Source of the DNA: Candidatus Geothrix odensensis | GTDB lineage: Bacteria > Acidobacteriota > Holophagae > Holophagales > Holophagaceae | Length of the DNA stretch: 27,751 bases | Assembly: GCA_016714685.1 (NCBI GenBank) | Contig: JADKCH010000024.1 | Span: 1 to 27,751, forward strand | Reading direction: 5' to 3' | Shown: positions 9,397-19,382 of the stretch, piece after piece | Position numbering within the stretch: the first letter of the stretch is position 1 | Layout: every line of letters begins with the position of its first letter | The notes under the pieces: model-generated | Seen by the model: only the letters and a program-made list of their open reading frames with translations | The model's database searches: none | What the model was told of the DNA's origin: nothing | Made by a program: the position numbers and the translations under genes

Positions 9397-10440
9397 CTAG
9401 CCCAGTTCCGGGAGCCTCCGGGGGGTGGGTGCCGACCAGTTCAGCCCGCCGGGCAGCAGCGCATATCGGTTCATCACGCCCACCCAGCGGGCCAGTTCGG
9501 ATTCGCGCACCGTGCCTTCGGAGCCCGCCAGGGGCAGGCCGAGGAACTGGAGGTAGTCCTGCACCTCGGCGCCTGAGACACCAAGGAGCGCCGGGAGCCC
9601 TTCCAGGTCATAAGTCCGGTCCCCCACTGGCGCGGCCATGAGCCGATAGTCGAAGGTCTCCCTCAGCACGGAGGCAGTGGCGCCCGGGTCCAATTCCTGG
9701 GCGGCATCCAGGTGGGGGAAGGGATTCCCGCCCATGAGGGCCAGGGCCTGGGCCATACCAAGGTGGGCCAGCAGATGGACGGGATGGACCTTCAGCACGG
9801 CCTCGAAGGCGGCCCTCGCCTCCTGCACCCGCCCCAGGCGCAACAGGGCCTCGCCGTGGCGCAGCTTCGCCTCCACCCGTCCCGGCTCCGCCTTCAGCCA
9901 GCGCTCGGCCACCGCCGCCATCTCCTCGGCCATGCCCTGGGATCTGAAGAACCCGGTCAGGTAGGCCAGAGAGGTCACATCCCTGGGCGCCAGGAGGAGC
10001 AGGCGATCCAGGATCTCCGCGGCCCTCAGGGTCTGCCCCTCCTGATCCAGGCGGTGGGACCAGTCGCGCAGGATCTCCACCTGGCGGGGTACCGGGTGGT
10101 TGGGCGTGGACCGGGCCGATTCTGCAGGGTGGAGCAGTTGGGTCCGGACCCACAGGTAGCGCAGGGCATTGCGCCCGTCGGGCCCACCCAGTTCCTCCTC
10201 GATGGCGTGGATGATGGTCTTCAGGCCATGCTCCCAGAGGGTCGGCAGCGGCATCTGGACGTGGGTGCGCAGTTCGCGGGTCAGGGGATCCAGCGGATTC
10301 CCGGCTCGACCCAGGTGAAGCCTGAGCCTGAGCAGTTCCAGCCCAGGCTCCGGCCCCGGCTGGAAGGCGACGCGCAGGGCGAGCTCTCCCGTATCGGGAT
10401 CGAAGTCATCCAGGATCAGGAAACGCAGGTGGGCCCGCAT
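9397..10440 (-). CDS. TPR-containing protein of unknown function
   Basis: The protein has 347 residues and no signal peptide. The middle (about 135-270) carries at least three TPR-like helical pairs, for example LRAAEILDRLLLLAPRD, AEEMAAVAERWLKAEPGR and VQEARAAFEAVLKVHP. Such repeats usually mediate protein-protein contacts. The N-terminal 100 residues open with MRAHLRFLILDDFDPDTGEL and the C-terminal 80 match nothing I recognise. The ATG at 10440 has no clear ribosome binding site, so translation may be leaderless or the start may be misjudged. It precedes purC on the same strand and is divergent from the barrel-protein gene. Confidence 0.75.
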   Translation of the reverse strand: MRAHLRFLILDDFDPDTGELALRVAFQPGPEPGLELLRLRLHLGRAGNPLDPLTRELRTHVQMPLPTLWEHGLKTIIHAIEEELGGPDGRNALRYLWVRTQLLHPAESARSTPNHPVPRQVEILRDWSHRLDQEGQTLRAAEILDRLLLLAPRDVTSLAYLTGFFRSQGMAEEMAAVAERWLKAEPGRVEAKLRHGEALLRLGRVQEARAAFEAVLKVHPVHLLAHLGMAQALALMGGNPFPHLDAAQELDPGATASVLRETFDYRLMAAPVGDRTYDLEGLPALLGVSGAEVQDYLQFLGLPLAGSEGTVRESELARWVGVMNRYALLPGGLNWSAPTPRRLPELG

Positions 10441-10477
10441 AAAGGTGAGATTAGCAAGGTTCTAGACCCAAAGGAGG

Positions 10478-10506
10478 TTGACCGGCCCTGGACCAGGGCT
10501 GATCAT
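10478..10506 (+). promoter_or_regulatory. Candidate sigma70 promoter for the barrel-protein gene
   Basis: TTGACC (10478-10483, 5 of 6) and GATCAT (10501-10506, 4 of 6) are separated by exactly 17 bases. The predicted transcript would start near 10513, leaving a leader of about 20 bases that contains GGGAG before the ATG at 10534. Confidence 0.5.
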
Positions 10507-10533
10507 GCAGTATTCAGATGATCGGGAGCTGCC

Positions 10534-11127
10534 ATGCGCTGGAGATTGCTGCTCGTGTCCTTGCTGGTCATCCTGCCCGCCACGGCCGGGGAGGTGGGCC
10601 TGTTGATCGACAAGCAGGCTGGAAAGGCCCAGACGGCCACGGCCTTCAGCACCCAGAAATTTGACGCCGTCAGCCCGACGGGCCTGGGCATTCGGGGCGG
10701 CTTCGACATCCTGGACCTCAAGATTGCCGCCCTCCAGGTCAACGCCACCTGGCACAACAAGACCACGGGCGACCTGAGCTATGGCGGAACCAAATACGGC
10801 GAGTTGGACAACCAGTACTGGGCCGCGGGCGCCATGGTGAACTGGAAGCTCCTGGTCAACGTGGGCGCAGGCGTCGAGTACCGCTCCGAGAAGCTGACCT
10901 GGCGCTCGACCACGCCTGCCTTCACGAATGGCGATACCACTCAGGGCCGCACCTGGGCACGGCTGAACATCGGCTTCAGCATCCCCACTCCCGTGGTCAG
11001 CCCCTTCTTCGCTTTGGAAGTGGCCGCCCCGCTATCCAAGAAGGACTCCACGGCCACGCCCAAGGATTTTGCCGAGGCCCTGGCTCCCCAGGTGCAGATC
11101 GGCATCTACGGCGGCATCCGGTTCTAA
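10534..11127 (+). CDS. Small outer-membrane beta-barrel-like protein
   Basis: The protein has 197 residues with a signal peptide (about 1-18, ending ATA before GEVGLL). The rest alternates polar and hydrophobic residues in strand-sized segments, for example YWAAGAMVNWKLLVNVGAGVEY split across 92-115, and ends in IYGGIRF. A terminal Phe after such a strand is the usual recognition signal of outer-membrane barrel proteins for the BAM machinery. The size suits an 8-stranded barrel of the OmpW/OmpA-like kind. No ligand can be inferred. The gene is monocistronic by appearance, with its own promoter candidate, a GGGAG ribosome binding site and a strong terminator 18 bases after the stop. Confidence 0.7.
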   Translation: MRWRLLLVSLLVILPATAGEVGLLIDKQAGKAQTATAFSTQKFDAVSPTGLGIRGGFDILDLKIAALQVNATWHNKTTGDLSYGGTKYGELDNQYWAAGAMVNWKLLVNVGAGVEYRSEKLTWRSTTPAFTNGDTTQGRTWARLNIGFSIPTPVVSPFFALEVAAPLSKKDSTATPKDFAEALAPQVQIGIYGGIRF

Positions 11128-11144
11128 GTCCAGACCTTGAATAC

Positions 11145-11172
11145 AAAGGGGCGCCTCAAGGCGCCCCTTTTC
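11145..11172 (+). terminator. Rho-independent terminator (potentially bidirectional)
   Basis: An 11-bp perfect stem, AAAGGGGCGCC / GGCGCCCCTTT, has a TCAA loop and a T tract. The A-rich left arm would also give a short U tract on the minus strand. It separates the barrel-protein gene from the downstream metallohydrolase. Confidence 0.85.
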
Positions 11173-11203
11173 CGTATCATAAGGGCACTTTCACCGAGGG
11201 ACG

Positions 11204-11965
11204 ATGGAACTCCGGATCCTGGGCTGCAGCGGCGGAGAGGCTGATGGTGAGCGCCTGACGGGGCTGCTCGTGAATGGCCGCGTGGCCATCGACGCCGGCT
11301 CCATCACCGCGGCCCTGACCGTGGAGGAGCAGGTCGGGATCCAGCACGTGTTCCTCAGCCATTCACACCTGGATCACATCTGCACCCTGCCCTTCTTCAC
11401 CAAGAACATCTTTGGCCGCACCCACGAGGCCGTGGAGATCCACGCGCTGCCCGAGACCCTGGACGTGCTGCGGCGCCACCTCTTCAACGACGAGCTGTGG
11501 CCCGACTTCAGCGTGATCCCGAGTCCGAACGACCCCACCATCCGCTACCTGGAGCTAGAGCCGGAGCGCACCTACGACGTCTGCGGCCTGCGCATCACGC
11601 CCATCCGGGTGAATCACCTGGTGCCCTGCGTGGGTTACAAGGTCGATGACGGGAAGGACGCCTTCATCTTCACCAGCGATACCGCGGAGACAGATCGCAT
11701 CTGGGAATTCGCCAACGCCACTCCAAACCTGCGGCTGGTCATCGCGGAAGCCAGCTTCCCCAACGAGCAGGGCCGCCTGGCGGAGGCCTCCAAGCACCTC
11801 ACGCCCGCAACGCTGGGCGCCGAACTGAAGAAGCTGCATCGCGACGTGCCGGTGCGGATCTACCACCTCACCCCCGGGGACAAGGCCACCATGCTCCCGC
11901 AGCTCCAGGCCCTCGGAGATTCCAGGGTGAGCCTGCTCGGCCAGGACGAGCGCATCTCCTGGTAG
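11204..11965 (+). CDS. Metallo-beta-lactamase-fold hydrolase, class II cyclic-nucleotide phosphodiesterase-like
   Basis: The protein has 253 residues with no signal peptide. The metal-binding motif HSHLDH is at 53-58. Further family positions are the His in VNHLVPCVGY, the Asp in TSDTAETD and the His in YHLTPGDK near the C-terminus. The order and spacing of these, and the IFG and VNHLVP segments, resemble class II 3',5'-cyclic-nucleotide phosphodiesterases rather than glyoxalase II or RNase Z. The substrate is not provable here and cAMP hydrolysis is an inference. GAGGG lies just upstream of the ATG. The stop is separated by a single base from the convergent HPt gene. Confidence 0.78.
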   Translation: MELRILGCSGGEADGERLTGLLVNGRVAIDAGSITAALTVEEQVGIQHVFLSHSHLDHICTLPFFTKNIFGRTHEAVEIHALPETLDVLRRHLFNDELWPDFSVIPSPNDPTIRYLELEPERTYDVCGLRITPIRVNHLVPCVGYKVDDGKDAFIFTSDTAETDRIWEFANATPNLRLVIAEASFPNEQGRLAEASKHLTPATLGAELKKLHRDVPVRIYHLTPGDKATMLPQLQALGDSRVSLLGQDERISW

Positions 11966-11966
11966 G

Positions 11967-12323
11967 TCAGCCCTCGGGGAATGTCGAGCGCAAGGCCGTG
12001 AGGGCCTCTCCGTAGGCACCTGGCAGGGCGTCCGCCAGGACGGGCAGGTGTTCCAGATGGCCCTGCCGTGCCTGTGCCTCGATGCGGGAGGCCAGTTCCG
12101 CGAATCGCACCAGGCCCAGGTTGCTCAAGGCCCCCTTCAGCTGATGGGCCTCCATCATGGTCTGCTGGGCATCCTGGGCGCAAAGTGCCCGTTGCAGAAG
12201 GGTCAGCCGCGCCGGCACATCGTCCTGGAAGAGGGTGACCAGTTCCTGGACCAGTGCCGGCGAGGCCCCCAGATCGAGGAGGTCACGCAAGGGCTGGGGA
12301 TCGAGAACCGGCAGGTCGTTCAA
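11967..12323 (-). CDS. Stand-alone histidine phosphotransfer (HPt) domain protein
   Basis: At 118 residues this is one HPt domain. H60 lies in AHQLKGALSNLG, the standard motif for the phosphorylated histidine followed by Lys-Gly. The surrounding sequence is predicted as a four-helix bundle. HPt proteins relay phosphate between hybrid kinases and response regulators, and no kinase is encoded in the window. The start is TTG (12323) with CGGAG 7 bases upstream, and no ATG occurs before the motif. The gene lies 93 bases after atpC on the same strand with no visible terminator between, so read-through from the ATP synthase operon is possible. It converges with the phosphodiesterase-like gene. Confidence 0.85.
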   Translation of the reverse strand: MNDLPVLDPQPLRDLLDLGASPALVQELVTLFQDDVPARLTLLQRALCAQDAQQTMMEAHQLKGALSNLGLVRFAELASRIEAQARQGHLEHLPVLADALPGAYGEALTALRSTFPEG

Positions 12324-12416
12324 GACGCGCTCCGAAGAGGTACCTGCAGAAGCCGTCGATTGGACTTCGATGATGGTTCCCCCCGCAGGTGCGCCAGAGG
12401 GGGTGACGAATCCGGA

Positions 12417-12839
12417 TCAGAATCCGTGGCCGGAGGGATGTCCCGCGGCCTGGAGCCGGATCAGGCTGGCATTCAACTTGGCCTGGGCCGCCGCCATGTC
12501 GTGCTCGGTCTGGGCATCCTTGAGGAGTTTCAGGGCGCGCTGACGGGAGGCCTCGGCCCGCTCCAGATCCAGCGTTTCCATGGTCTCGCTCTCCCGGGCC
12601 AGAATGGTCACGTGGTCCGGTCCGATCTCCGCGAACCCGCCGAACACCGTGAGCCAGTGCTTCTGGCCGTCCTGGATGTAGTAGAGCAGGCCGTCGCCCA
12701 CCTCGGTCATGACGGGCGTATGGCCAGGCAGGATGCCGTAGTAGCCACGGGAGGCCGTGGGGAACTGCACCTCGGCCACCTCGGCCGAAAAGACCGGCCG
12801 CTCGGGTGTGACGACTTCCAGCTTGATGGATTGGGACAT
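12417..12839 (-). CDS. atpC: ATP synthase F1 subunit epsilon
   Basis: The protein has 140 residues with the N-terminal beta-sandwich of epsilon (LEVVTPERPVFSAEV, GILPGHTPVM, FGGFAEI) and a C-terminal helical hairpin rich in Ala, Glu and Leu. Epsilon is part of the central stalk and can inhibit ATP hydrolysis. It is the last atp gene, 61 bases after atpD, and a perfect 12-bp stem-loop occupies that gap. The ribosome binding site is weak (AAAAGAG). The protein ends in a Gly/His/Pro-containing tail (GHPSGHGF) a little longer than many homologues. Confidence 0.96.
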   Translation of the reverse strand: MSQSIKLEVVTPERPVFSAEVAEVQFPTASRGYYGILPGHTPVMTEVGDGLLYYIQDGQKHWLTVFGGFAEIGPDHVTILARESETMETLDLERAEASRQRALKLLKDAQTEHDMAAAQAKLNASLIRLQAAGHPSGHGF

Positions 12840-12857
12840 GGCAGGCTCTTTTCAAGG

Positions 12858-12885
12858 CTCGGAATCCGCTTTCGCGGATTCCGAG
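12858..12885 (-). other. Intercistronic RNA hairpin between atpD and atpC
   Basis: A perfect 12-bp stem, CTCGGAATCCGC / GCGGATTCCGAG, is closed on the minus strand by a GAAA tetraloop. No U tract follows, so it is unlikely to be a simple terminator. It ends 18 bases before the atpC ATG and could set mRNA processing, stability or epsilon translation. Confidence 0.75.
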
Positions 12886-12900
12886 TTGGAGAAAGACAAA

Positions 12901-14294
<1,394 letters not shown>

Positions 14295-14298
<4 letters not shown>

Positions 14299-15275
14299 GC
14301 GGCCTTGAAGGGTGTTGGGGACCTCAAAGAGGAACCGCGAAAAACGAAATGCGAAAGGGAAGAGCAGGACGAAGGATGGATCCCAGGCGTTCGCGGTTCC
14401 TTGGCGCCGCTGACGATCTCGATGATCTGGTTGGTGATGCTGGCCTGGCGGATCTTGTTCATGGTGAGCGTCAGCTTGGCGATCATCTCGCCGGCATTGT
14501 TGCTCGCCTTGTCCATGGCCGCCATGCGGGCGCCGTGCTCGGAGGCGCTGCTCTCCAGGAGGTTGCGCAGCAGCTCGGTCTCCACGAAGCGGGGCAGCAG
14601 GGTCTCCAGCACCGCGTTGGGATCGGGCTCGAGCAGGTGGGAAACTTCGACCGCATCCCGGCCTTCGGCGCGACGATCCAGGTCCATGGGGAAGACCCGG
14701 AAGACCGTGGGTGTCTGGGCCACGGCGCTGTTGAAGTAGTTGTAGATCACGTAGAGCGCGTCGATCTCGCCGGCGTGGTACTGCTCCGAGGCGCCCTTCG
14801 AGATCTCCGTCACGACCTGCTGGAGGCCCGCCAGGGGCACGTTGAGGTACTCACCGGCCGGGGCCAGCTTGCGCTTCTTGGCCCACTCGGCAGCCCGCTT
14901 GCCGACCACGTCCACATGGACGATCTCGGCCTGGCATTCGGAGACGAAGACCGTGGCGGCCTTGAGCACGTTGGCGTTGAAGCCGCCGCAGAGCCCCTTG
15001 TCCGAAGCCACGAGGACCACGCGGATGCGCTTCTCCTCGCGGGGGGACAGGAAGGCCTGCGCGGCGGGTCCCGGCTGGATCTCGGAATCACCCTTGATGC
15101 GGCCCACGACCCGGCGGACGACTTCCATCATCTTGCTGGCGTAGGGGCGCAGGGCCACCAGGCGTTCCTGAGACTTCCGCAGCTTGACCGCGGAGATCAT
15201 CTTCATCGCCTTCGTGACCTGCTGGGTGTTCTTCACCGACCGGATGCGGCGGCGAATGTCCTGGAGACCGGCCAT
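14295..15275 (-). CDS. atpG: ATP synthase F1 subunit gamma, with unusual C-terminal extension
   Basis: Gamma is the rotating central stalk. Residues 1-291 match the family: MAGLQDIRRRIRSVKNTQQVTKAMKMIS at the start (given in part), SDKGLCGGFN (91-100), and the C-terminal helix TLTMNKIRQASITNQIIEIV. Most gamma subunits end within a few residues of that point. Here the frame continues for about 35 more residues, rich in Ser, Pro and Phe and unlike the family, to a TGA overlapping the atpD start. The DNA of the extension is bounded by a 12-bp inverted repeat (14330-14341 and 14390-14401), which suggests insertion of a small element. GGAG lies upstream of the ATG within the atpA end. Confidence 0.94.
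14330..14401. repeat. Small palindrome-ended element at the atpG/atpD junction
   Basis: AGGAACCGCGAA (14330-14341) and TTCGCGGTTCCT (14390-14401) are perfect 12-base inverted repeats around 48 bases. The interior is rich in short CG-containing words such as ACGAAATGCGAAAG. The element starts right where AtpG homology stops and ends about 30 bases before the atpD GTG. It could fold as a hairpin in the operon mRNA. Confidence 0.6.
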
Positions 15276-15279
15276 CGGA

Positions 15280-16848
<1,569 letters not shown>

Positions 16849-16884
16849 GAAGTCCTCCAAACCTGCGAGTTGAAAGCGAGTGAA

Positions 16885-17427
16885 TTAGGCGGTGAGAAGC
16901 TGCGTCTTGAGCTGGCGGAGCTGGCCCTGGAGCGAGGCATCCAGGACCGTGGAGCCCACCTGGACCTTCACGCCGCCCAGGAGGGTCGCATCCTGATGCC
17001 AGCTGAGGCGGATGGTCTTGCCGGTGCGGGCGCCCAGCGAGGCGATGAGGGCCTTGGCCTGGGCGTCCGAGAGGGGCTGGGCGCTGGTCACCTTGGCTTC
17101 CACGATGCCGGCGCGCTCATCCACCTGGTCGGCGAAGGTGCGGCGGATGTCGGGCAGCAGGTTCAAGCGGCCCGCTTCGGCCACCACCTTGAAGAAGTGC
17201 CGCATGGTCTCACTCACCTTGGCGGCCACGAGGATGGCCTCGAAGACCTGGGCCTTCTTGGTGGGCAGCACCAGGGGCGAGGCCACCAGGCGGGACAGGT
17301 CGGCATTGGCGGCCACGGCGGCGGCCACAGTCTCCAGCTCCTGCTGAAGCTGGGACACGTTCCCCTGCTTGTCGGCGATCTGGAGGAGGGCCTTGGCGTA
17401 GCGCCGGGCGGTCAGGCGGCTGCTCAC
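16885..17427 (-). CDS. atpH: ATP synthase F1 subunit delta
   Basis: The delta subunit links F1 to the peripheral b stalk. It has 180 residues. The N-terminal part is helical (LTARRYAKALLQIADKQGN), and the C-terminal part has the family's GARTGKTIRLSWHQDATLLGGVKVQVGSTVLDASL region, quoted here only as landmarks GKTIRLSW and LLGGVKVQVGSTVLD. The start is GTG 17427, whose GTGA overlaps the atpF stop by 4 bases, implying coupled translation. Confidence 0.95.
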   Translation of the reverse strand: MSSRLTARRYAKALLQIADKQGNVSQLQQELETVAAAVAANADLSRLVASPLVLPTKKAQVFEAILVAAKVSETMRHFFKVVAEAGRLNLLPDIRRTFADQVDERAGIVEAKVTSAQPLSDAQAKALIASLGARTGKTIRLSWHQDATLLGGVKVQVGSTVLDASLQGQLRQLKTQLLTA

Positions 17428-18161
17428 TGGGCGCCTCCGATCTGCTGAATGGCACGGTCCACGGCCTTGGCGGCCTCGGGCCCCTGCAGCTTGGCTTCCA
17501 GGCGCTTGGCAGCGCCTTCCACGGCCAGTTCGGCCACCAGGGCCCGCAGTTCCTGCTCGGCCTGGCGCTTCTGGTAGCCGATCTCGGCCTGGGCCTGGGC
17601 GAGGATCGCGCCGGCCTCGGCCTTGGCGGCCTCCAGCACACGCTGCTTCTCGGCCTCGGCATCGGTCTCGGCCTTGGCCAGGATGCCCGCCAGTTCGCCT
17701 TCGAGCCCGGCCATCTTGGCTTCCATGTCCTTCATCTGGGCTTCGCCCTCGGCCTTGTCCCGCTCCGCCTGGGCGAGCATGGTCTCCAGCTCTTCCTTGC
17801 GGGACTTGAACATGGCGGACAGGGCGCCCTTGAGGATGAAGAAGAGCCCCGCGCCGTAGATGGCGAAGTTCAGCAGCTGGACGAGGAAGGCGCCGCCATT
17901 GCCGTACTCCTTCCCGAACAGGACCATGGGAGGCTTGTGGTGGGCCCCACCGTGGGCTTCGGCACCATGGGCACTGGCAGGAACGGCATGCTCCCCGCCC
18001 GCCTGGGCTTCGTGGCCGGTGGGCTGGACCGCGTGGCCGGCCGCAGGGGCCTCGTGCTTTTCAGCGGCCGGGGCCGGATGCGCGTCATGGGCCTGCGCCA
18101 CCAGCGCCAGAGGGCTGAGGGACAGCAAGGCGGCCAGGGAGAGTCGGGTCAGCTTGTGCAT
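17424..18161 (-). CDS. atpF: ATP synthase F0 subunit b with signal-like N-terminus and His-rich segment
   Basis: At 245 residues it is much longer than the usual 156-170. Residues 1-24 look like a signal peptide (LTRLSLAALLSLSPLALVAQAH). Residues 25-75 are Ala/His/Glu-rich with ten histidines. Residues 91-112 form the membrane helix (AFLVQLLNFAIYGAGLFFIL), and the rest is a long charged coiled coil typical of b. The frame is open further upstream, but ATG 18161 is the sensible start: it lies 2 bases after the b' stop. Signal-like extensions of subunit b are known from some deltaproteobacteria and relatives. The His-rich stretch would lie in the periplasm, where metal or proton binding is conceivable. 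Confidence 0.92.
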   Translation of the reverse strand: MHKLTRLSLAALLSLSPLALVAQAHDAHPAPAAEKHEAPAAGHAVQPTGHEAQAGGEHAVPASAHGAEAHGGAHHKPPMVLFGKEYGNGGAFLVQLLNFAIYGAGLFFILKGALSAMFKSRKEELETMLAQAERDKAEGEAQMKDMEAKMAGLEGELAGILAKAETDAEAEKQRVLEAAKAEAGAILAQAQAEIGYQKRQAEQELRALVAELAVEGAAKRLEAKLQGPEAAKAVDRAIQQIGGAQ

Positions 18162-18163
18162 GC

Positions 18164-18676
18164 TCAGGCCTGCTTCAGAAGGGTCTGGGCCATGGACTCG
18201 GCCAGGGCGTCCACCTGGGCCAACAGGTTCTGCTTGGCCGCCGCCTGCTGGGCCTTGAGGGACTCCACCGCAGCCTGCCGCTCGGCCTGGGCCTTGGTCC
18301 GGGCTTCGTCCAGGAGGCGCTGCTTCTCCTTGCCGGCCGCGTCCGACAGCGCCTTGCGCCGCTCGAAGGCCTGGGCCCGGAGCTCCTTCAGGCGGGACTG
18401 GTAGTCCTTCTGGCGGGCCTCCAGGGCGGCAGCGGCCTGCGCCTTGGCGTCGCCGCCGGCATTCAGATCCCGGTCGCGGTCCTCCATCACCTTCGTGATG
18501 GGCTGGAAGAACACCACGCGGAGGTAGAAGTAGAGCACCACGAGCAGGACGATCACGAAGAGCAGGGCCGGCAGGTCCGGGCGCATGGGGTCCGGCATCT
18601 GGGCCAGAATGCGCGCGACGGGGCCGCCCCCTTCCGGTGATCGGAGCGTCAGATTCGCCAGTTCCAGCAGCGCCAC
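18164..18676 (-). CDS. ATP synthase F0 subunit b' (second b-type subunit)
   Basis: The protein has 170 residues: a short N-terminal segment, one membrane helix at about 36-56 (PALLFVIVLLVVLYFYLRVV), then a charged coiled coil to the end. With the following b gene it would form a heterodimeric peripheral stalk. The GTG at 18676 is supported by GGAGG 7 bases upstream. An internal ATG (residue 28) lacks one. It is the first gene of the operon. No atpB (a), atpE (c) or atpI precedes it, because the adjacent upstream genes are tRNAs on the other strand. Confidence 0.92.
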   Translation of the reverse strand: MALLELANLTLRSPEGGGPVARILAQMPDPMRPDLPALLFVIVLLVVLYFYLRVVFFQPITKVMEDRDRDLNAGGDAKAQAAAALEARQKDYQSRLKELRAQAFERRKALSDAAGKEKQRLLDEARTKAQAERQAAVESLKAQQAAAKQNLLAQVDALAESMAQTLLKQA

Positions 18677-18781
18677 AGGCCACCCTCCAGAAACATCCCA
18701 AGGCCACGGCCGACAGTTCAGCCAGGGTCACACCGACACCAGCTGATGGTCCGCGGGAACCTCTGGCACGGGAGTCCTAAA

Positions 18782-18810
18782 ACCCTACCAGATCGGTCGC
18801 ATTCCCTCAA
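18782..18810 (-). promoter_or_regulatory. Weak candidate promoter for the ATP synthase operon
   Basis: On the minus strand, TTGAGG (18805-18810, 4 of 6) and TAGGGT (18782-18787, 3 of 6) have a 17-base spacer, about 105 bases before the b' start. The match is weak. The remaining leader (18677-18780) shows no feature I can name. Confidence 0.25.
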
Positions 18811-18825
18811 TCCGGAGCTTTGCGC

Positions 18826-18857
18826 TTGACCCTTCCAAAGCCCTGTGGGAGGATTCT
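18826..18857 (+). promoter_or_regulatory. Candidate promoter for the tRNA pair
   Basis: TTGACC at 18826-18831 is a good -35 box (5 of 6). The best nearby -10 is poor: GATTCT at 18852-18857, with a 20-base spacer. The position, 14 bases before the tRNA-Val 5' end, suits a stable-RNA promoter. Confidence 0.35.
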
Positions 18858-18870
18858 GGTTCGGCGATTC

Positions 18871-18946
18871 GGGCGATTAGCTCAGTCGGTAGAGCAGCTG
18901 CCTTACACGCAGCATGTCGGCGGTTCGAGCCCGTCATCGCCCACCA
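18871..18946 (+). tRNA. tRNA-Val (anticodon TAC)
   Basis: The cloverleaf is complete. Acceptor GGGCGAT pairs with ATCGCCC, the anticodon stem GCTGC/GCAGC encloses loop CTTACAC, and the T-loop is TTCGAGC. The 3' end reads A plus encoded CCA. Anticodon TAC reads GUA and, with U34 modification, other Val codons. The tRNA-Asp follows 26 bases later, presumably on the same transcript. Confidence 0.96.
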
Positions 18947-18972
18947 GTCTCCTGGTGAAGCAGTAAACGCAA

Positions 18973-19049
18973 GGGGTTGTAGCTCAGTCGGTTAGAGTGC
19001 CAGCCTGTCACGCTGGAAGTCGCGGGTTCGAGCCCCGTCAGCCCCGCCA
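18973..19049 (+). tRNA. tRNA-Asp (anticodon GTC)
   Basis: Acceptor GGGGTTG pairs with CAGCCCC, allowing a wobble or mismatch near the end. The anticodon stem CCAGC/GCTGG encloses CTGTCAC. The T-arm is GCGGG TTCGAGC CCCGT, and the 3' end is G plus encoded CCA. A terminator begins at the next base. Confidence 0.96.
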
Positions 19050-19083
19050 ACAAAAAGGCCCCCACTTGGGGGCCTTTTTGTTG
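19050..19083 (+). terminator. Strong terminator after the tRNA pair, symmetrical
   Basis: ACAAAAAGGCCCCC, loop ACTT and GGGGGCCTTTTTGT form a stem of at least 14 bp with an A tract on one side and a T tract on the other, so it can work in both directions. It sits at the centre of a longer inverted similarity that includes the tRNA-Asp 3' end. Confidence 0.9.
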
Positions 19084-19380
19084 GCGGAATAAAAGCAGGG
19101 GCTCGAACTCGCGAGTGCGGAGACCGCAGCGTCAGCGGAGGCCCTCCAGTGGAGGGCCGGAGTAGCTGTAGGCTCCGCGGCGGATCCTAGCCCGAAGGGC
19201 GACGGAGACGCGCTGACTCGGGCTCCGCCCTCGCCCTCTGGGCGGCCGCCCCGACGGACATGGGTCGAAACCACCGACGGAGAACAGCGGGGCTGGCGGG
19301 GCTGAACCCACCTCTGCAACGAAATTGCTTTGCAGGAATCAATGCTTGAGCGCGTTCGGTGCGGGCGGGCCCGAAGGCCC
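19084..19380. other. Noncoding hairpin-rich region of about 300 bp downstream of the tRNAs
   Basis: No convincing gene is visible. Bases 19084-19116, read on the minus strand, resemble the 3' end of the tRNA-Asp gene. Further right are several palindromes: ACTCGCGAGT (19107-19116), GGCCCTCC AGT GGAGGGCC (about 19140-19158), and CTGCAA followed by TTGCAG near 19313-19335. The 93-codon minus-strand frame here has no family resemblance and starts within low-complexity GC-rich sequence, so I treat it as noncoding. The region could hold a decayed element that inserted by the tRNA. Confidence 0.5.
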
Positions 19381-19382
19381 CT

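Noticed and set aside
12324..12416. A terminator between atpC and the HPt gene
   Set aside because: Only a short ACCTGC/GCAGGT pairing with a long loop and no T tract is visible.
18162..18731. An extended 435-codon reading of the ATP synthase b gene starting at 18731
   Set aside because: The first 190 codons are an out-of-frame shadow of the b' gene. The b protein begins at the ATG at 18161, right after the b' stop.
19038..19319. A 93-codon minus-strand ORF after the tRNA genes
   Set aside because: It overlaps the tRNA-Asp end and terminator, is low complexity, and has no plausible ribosome binding site or family.
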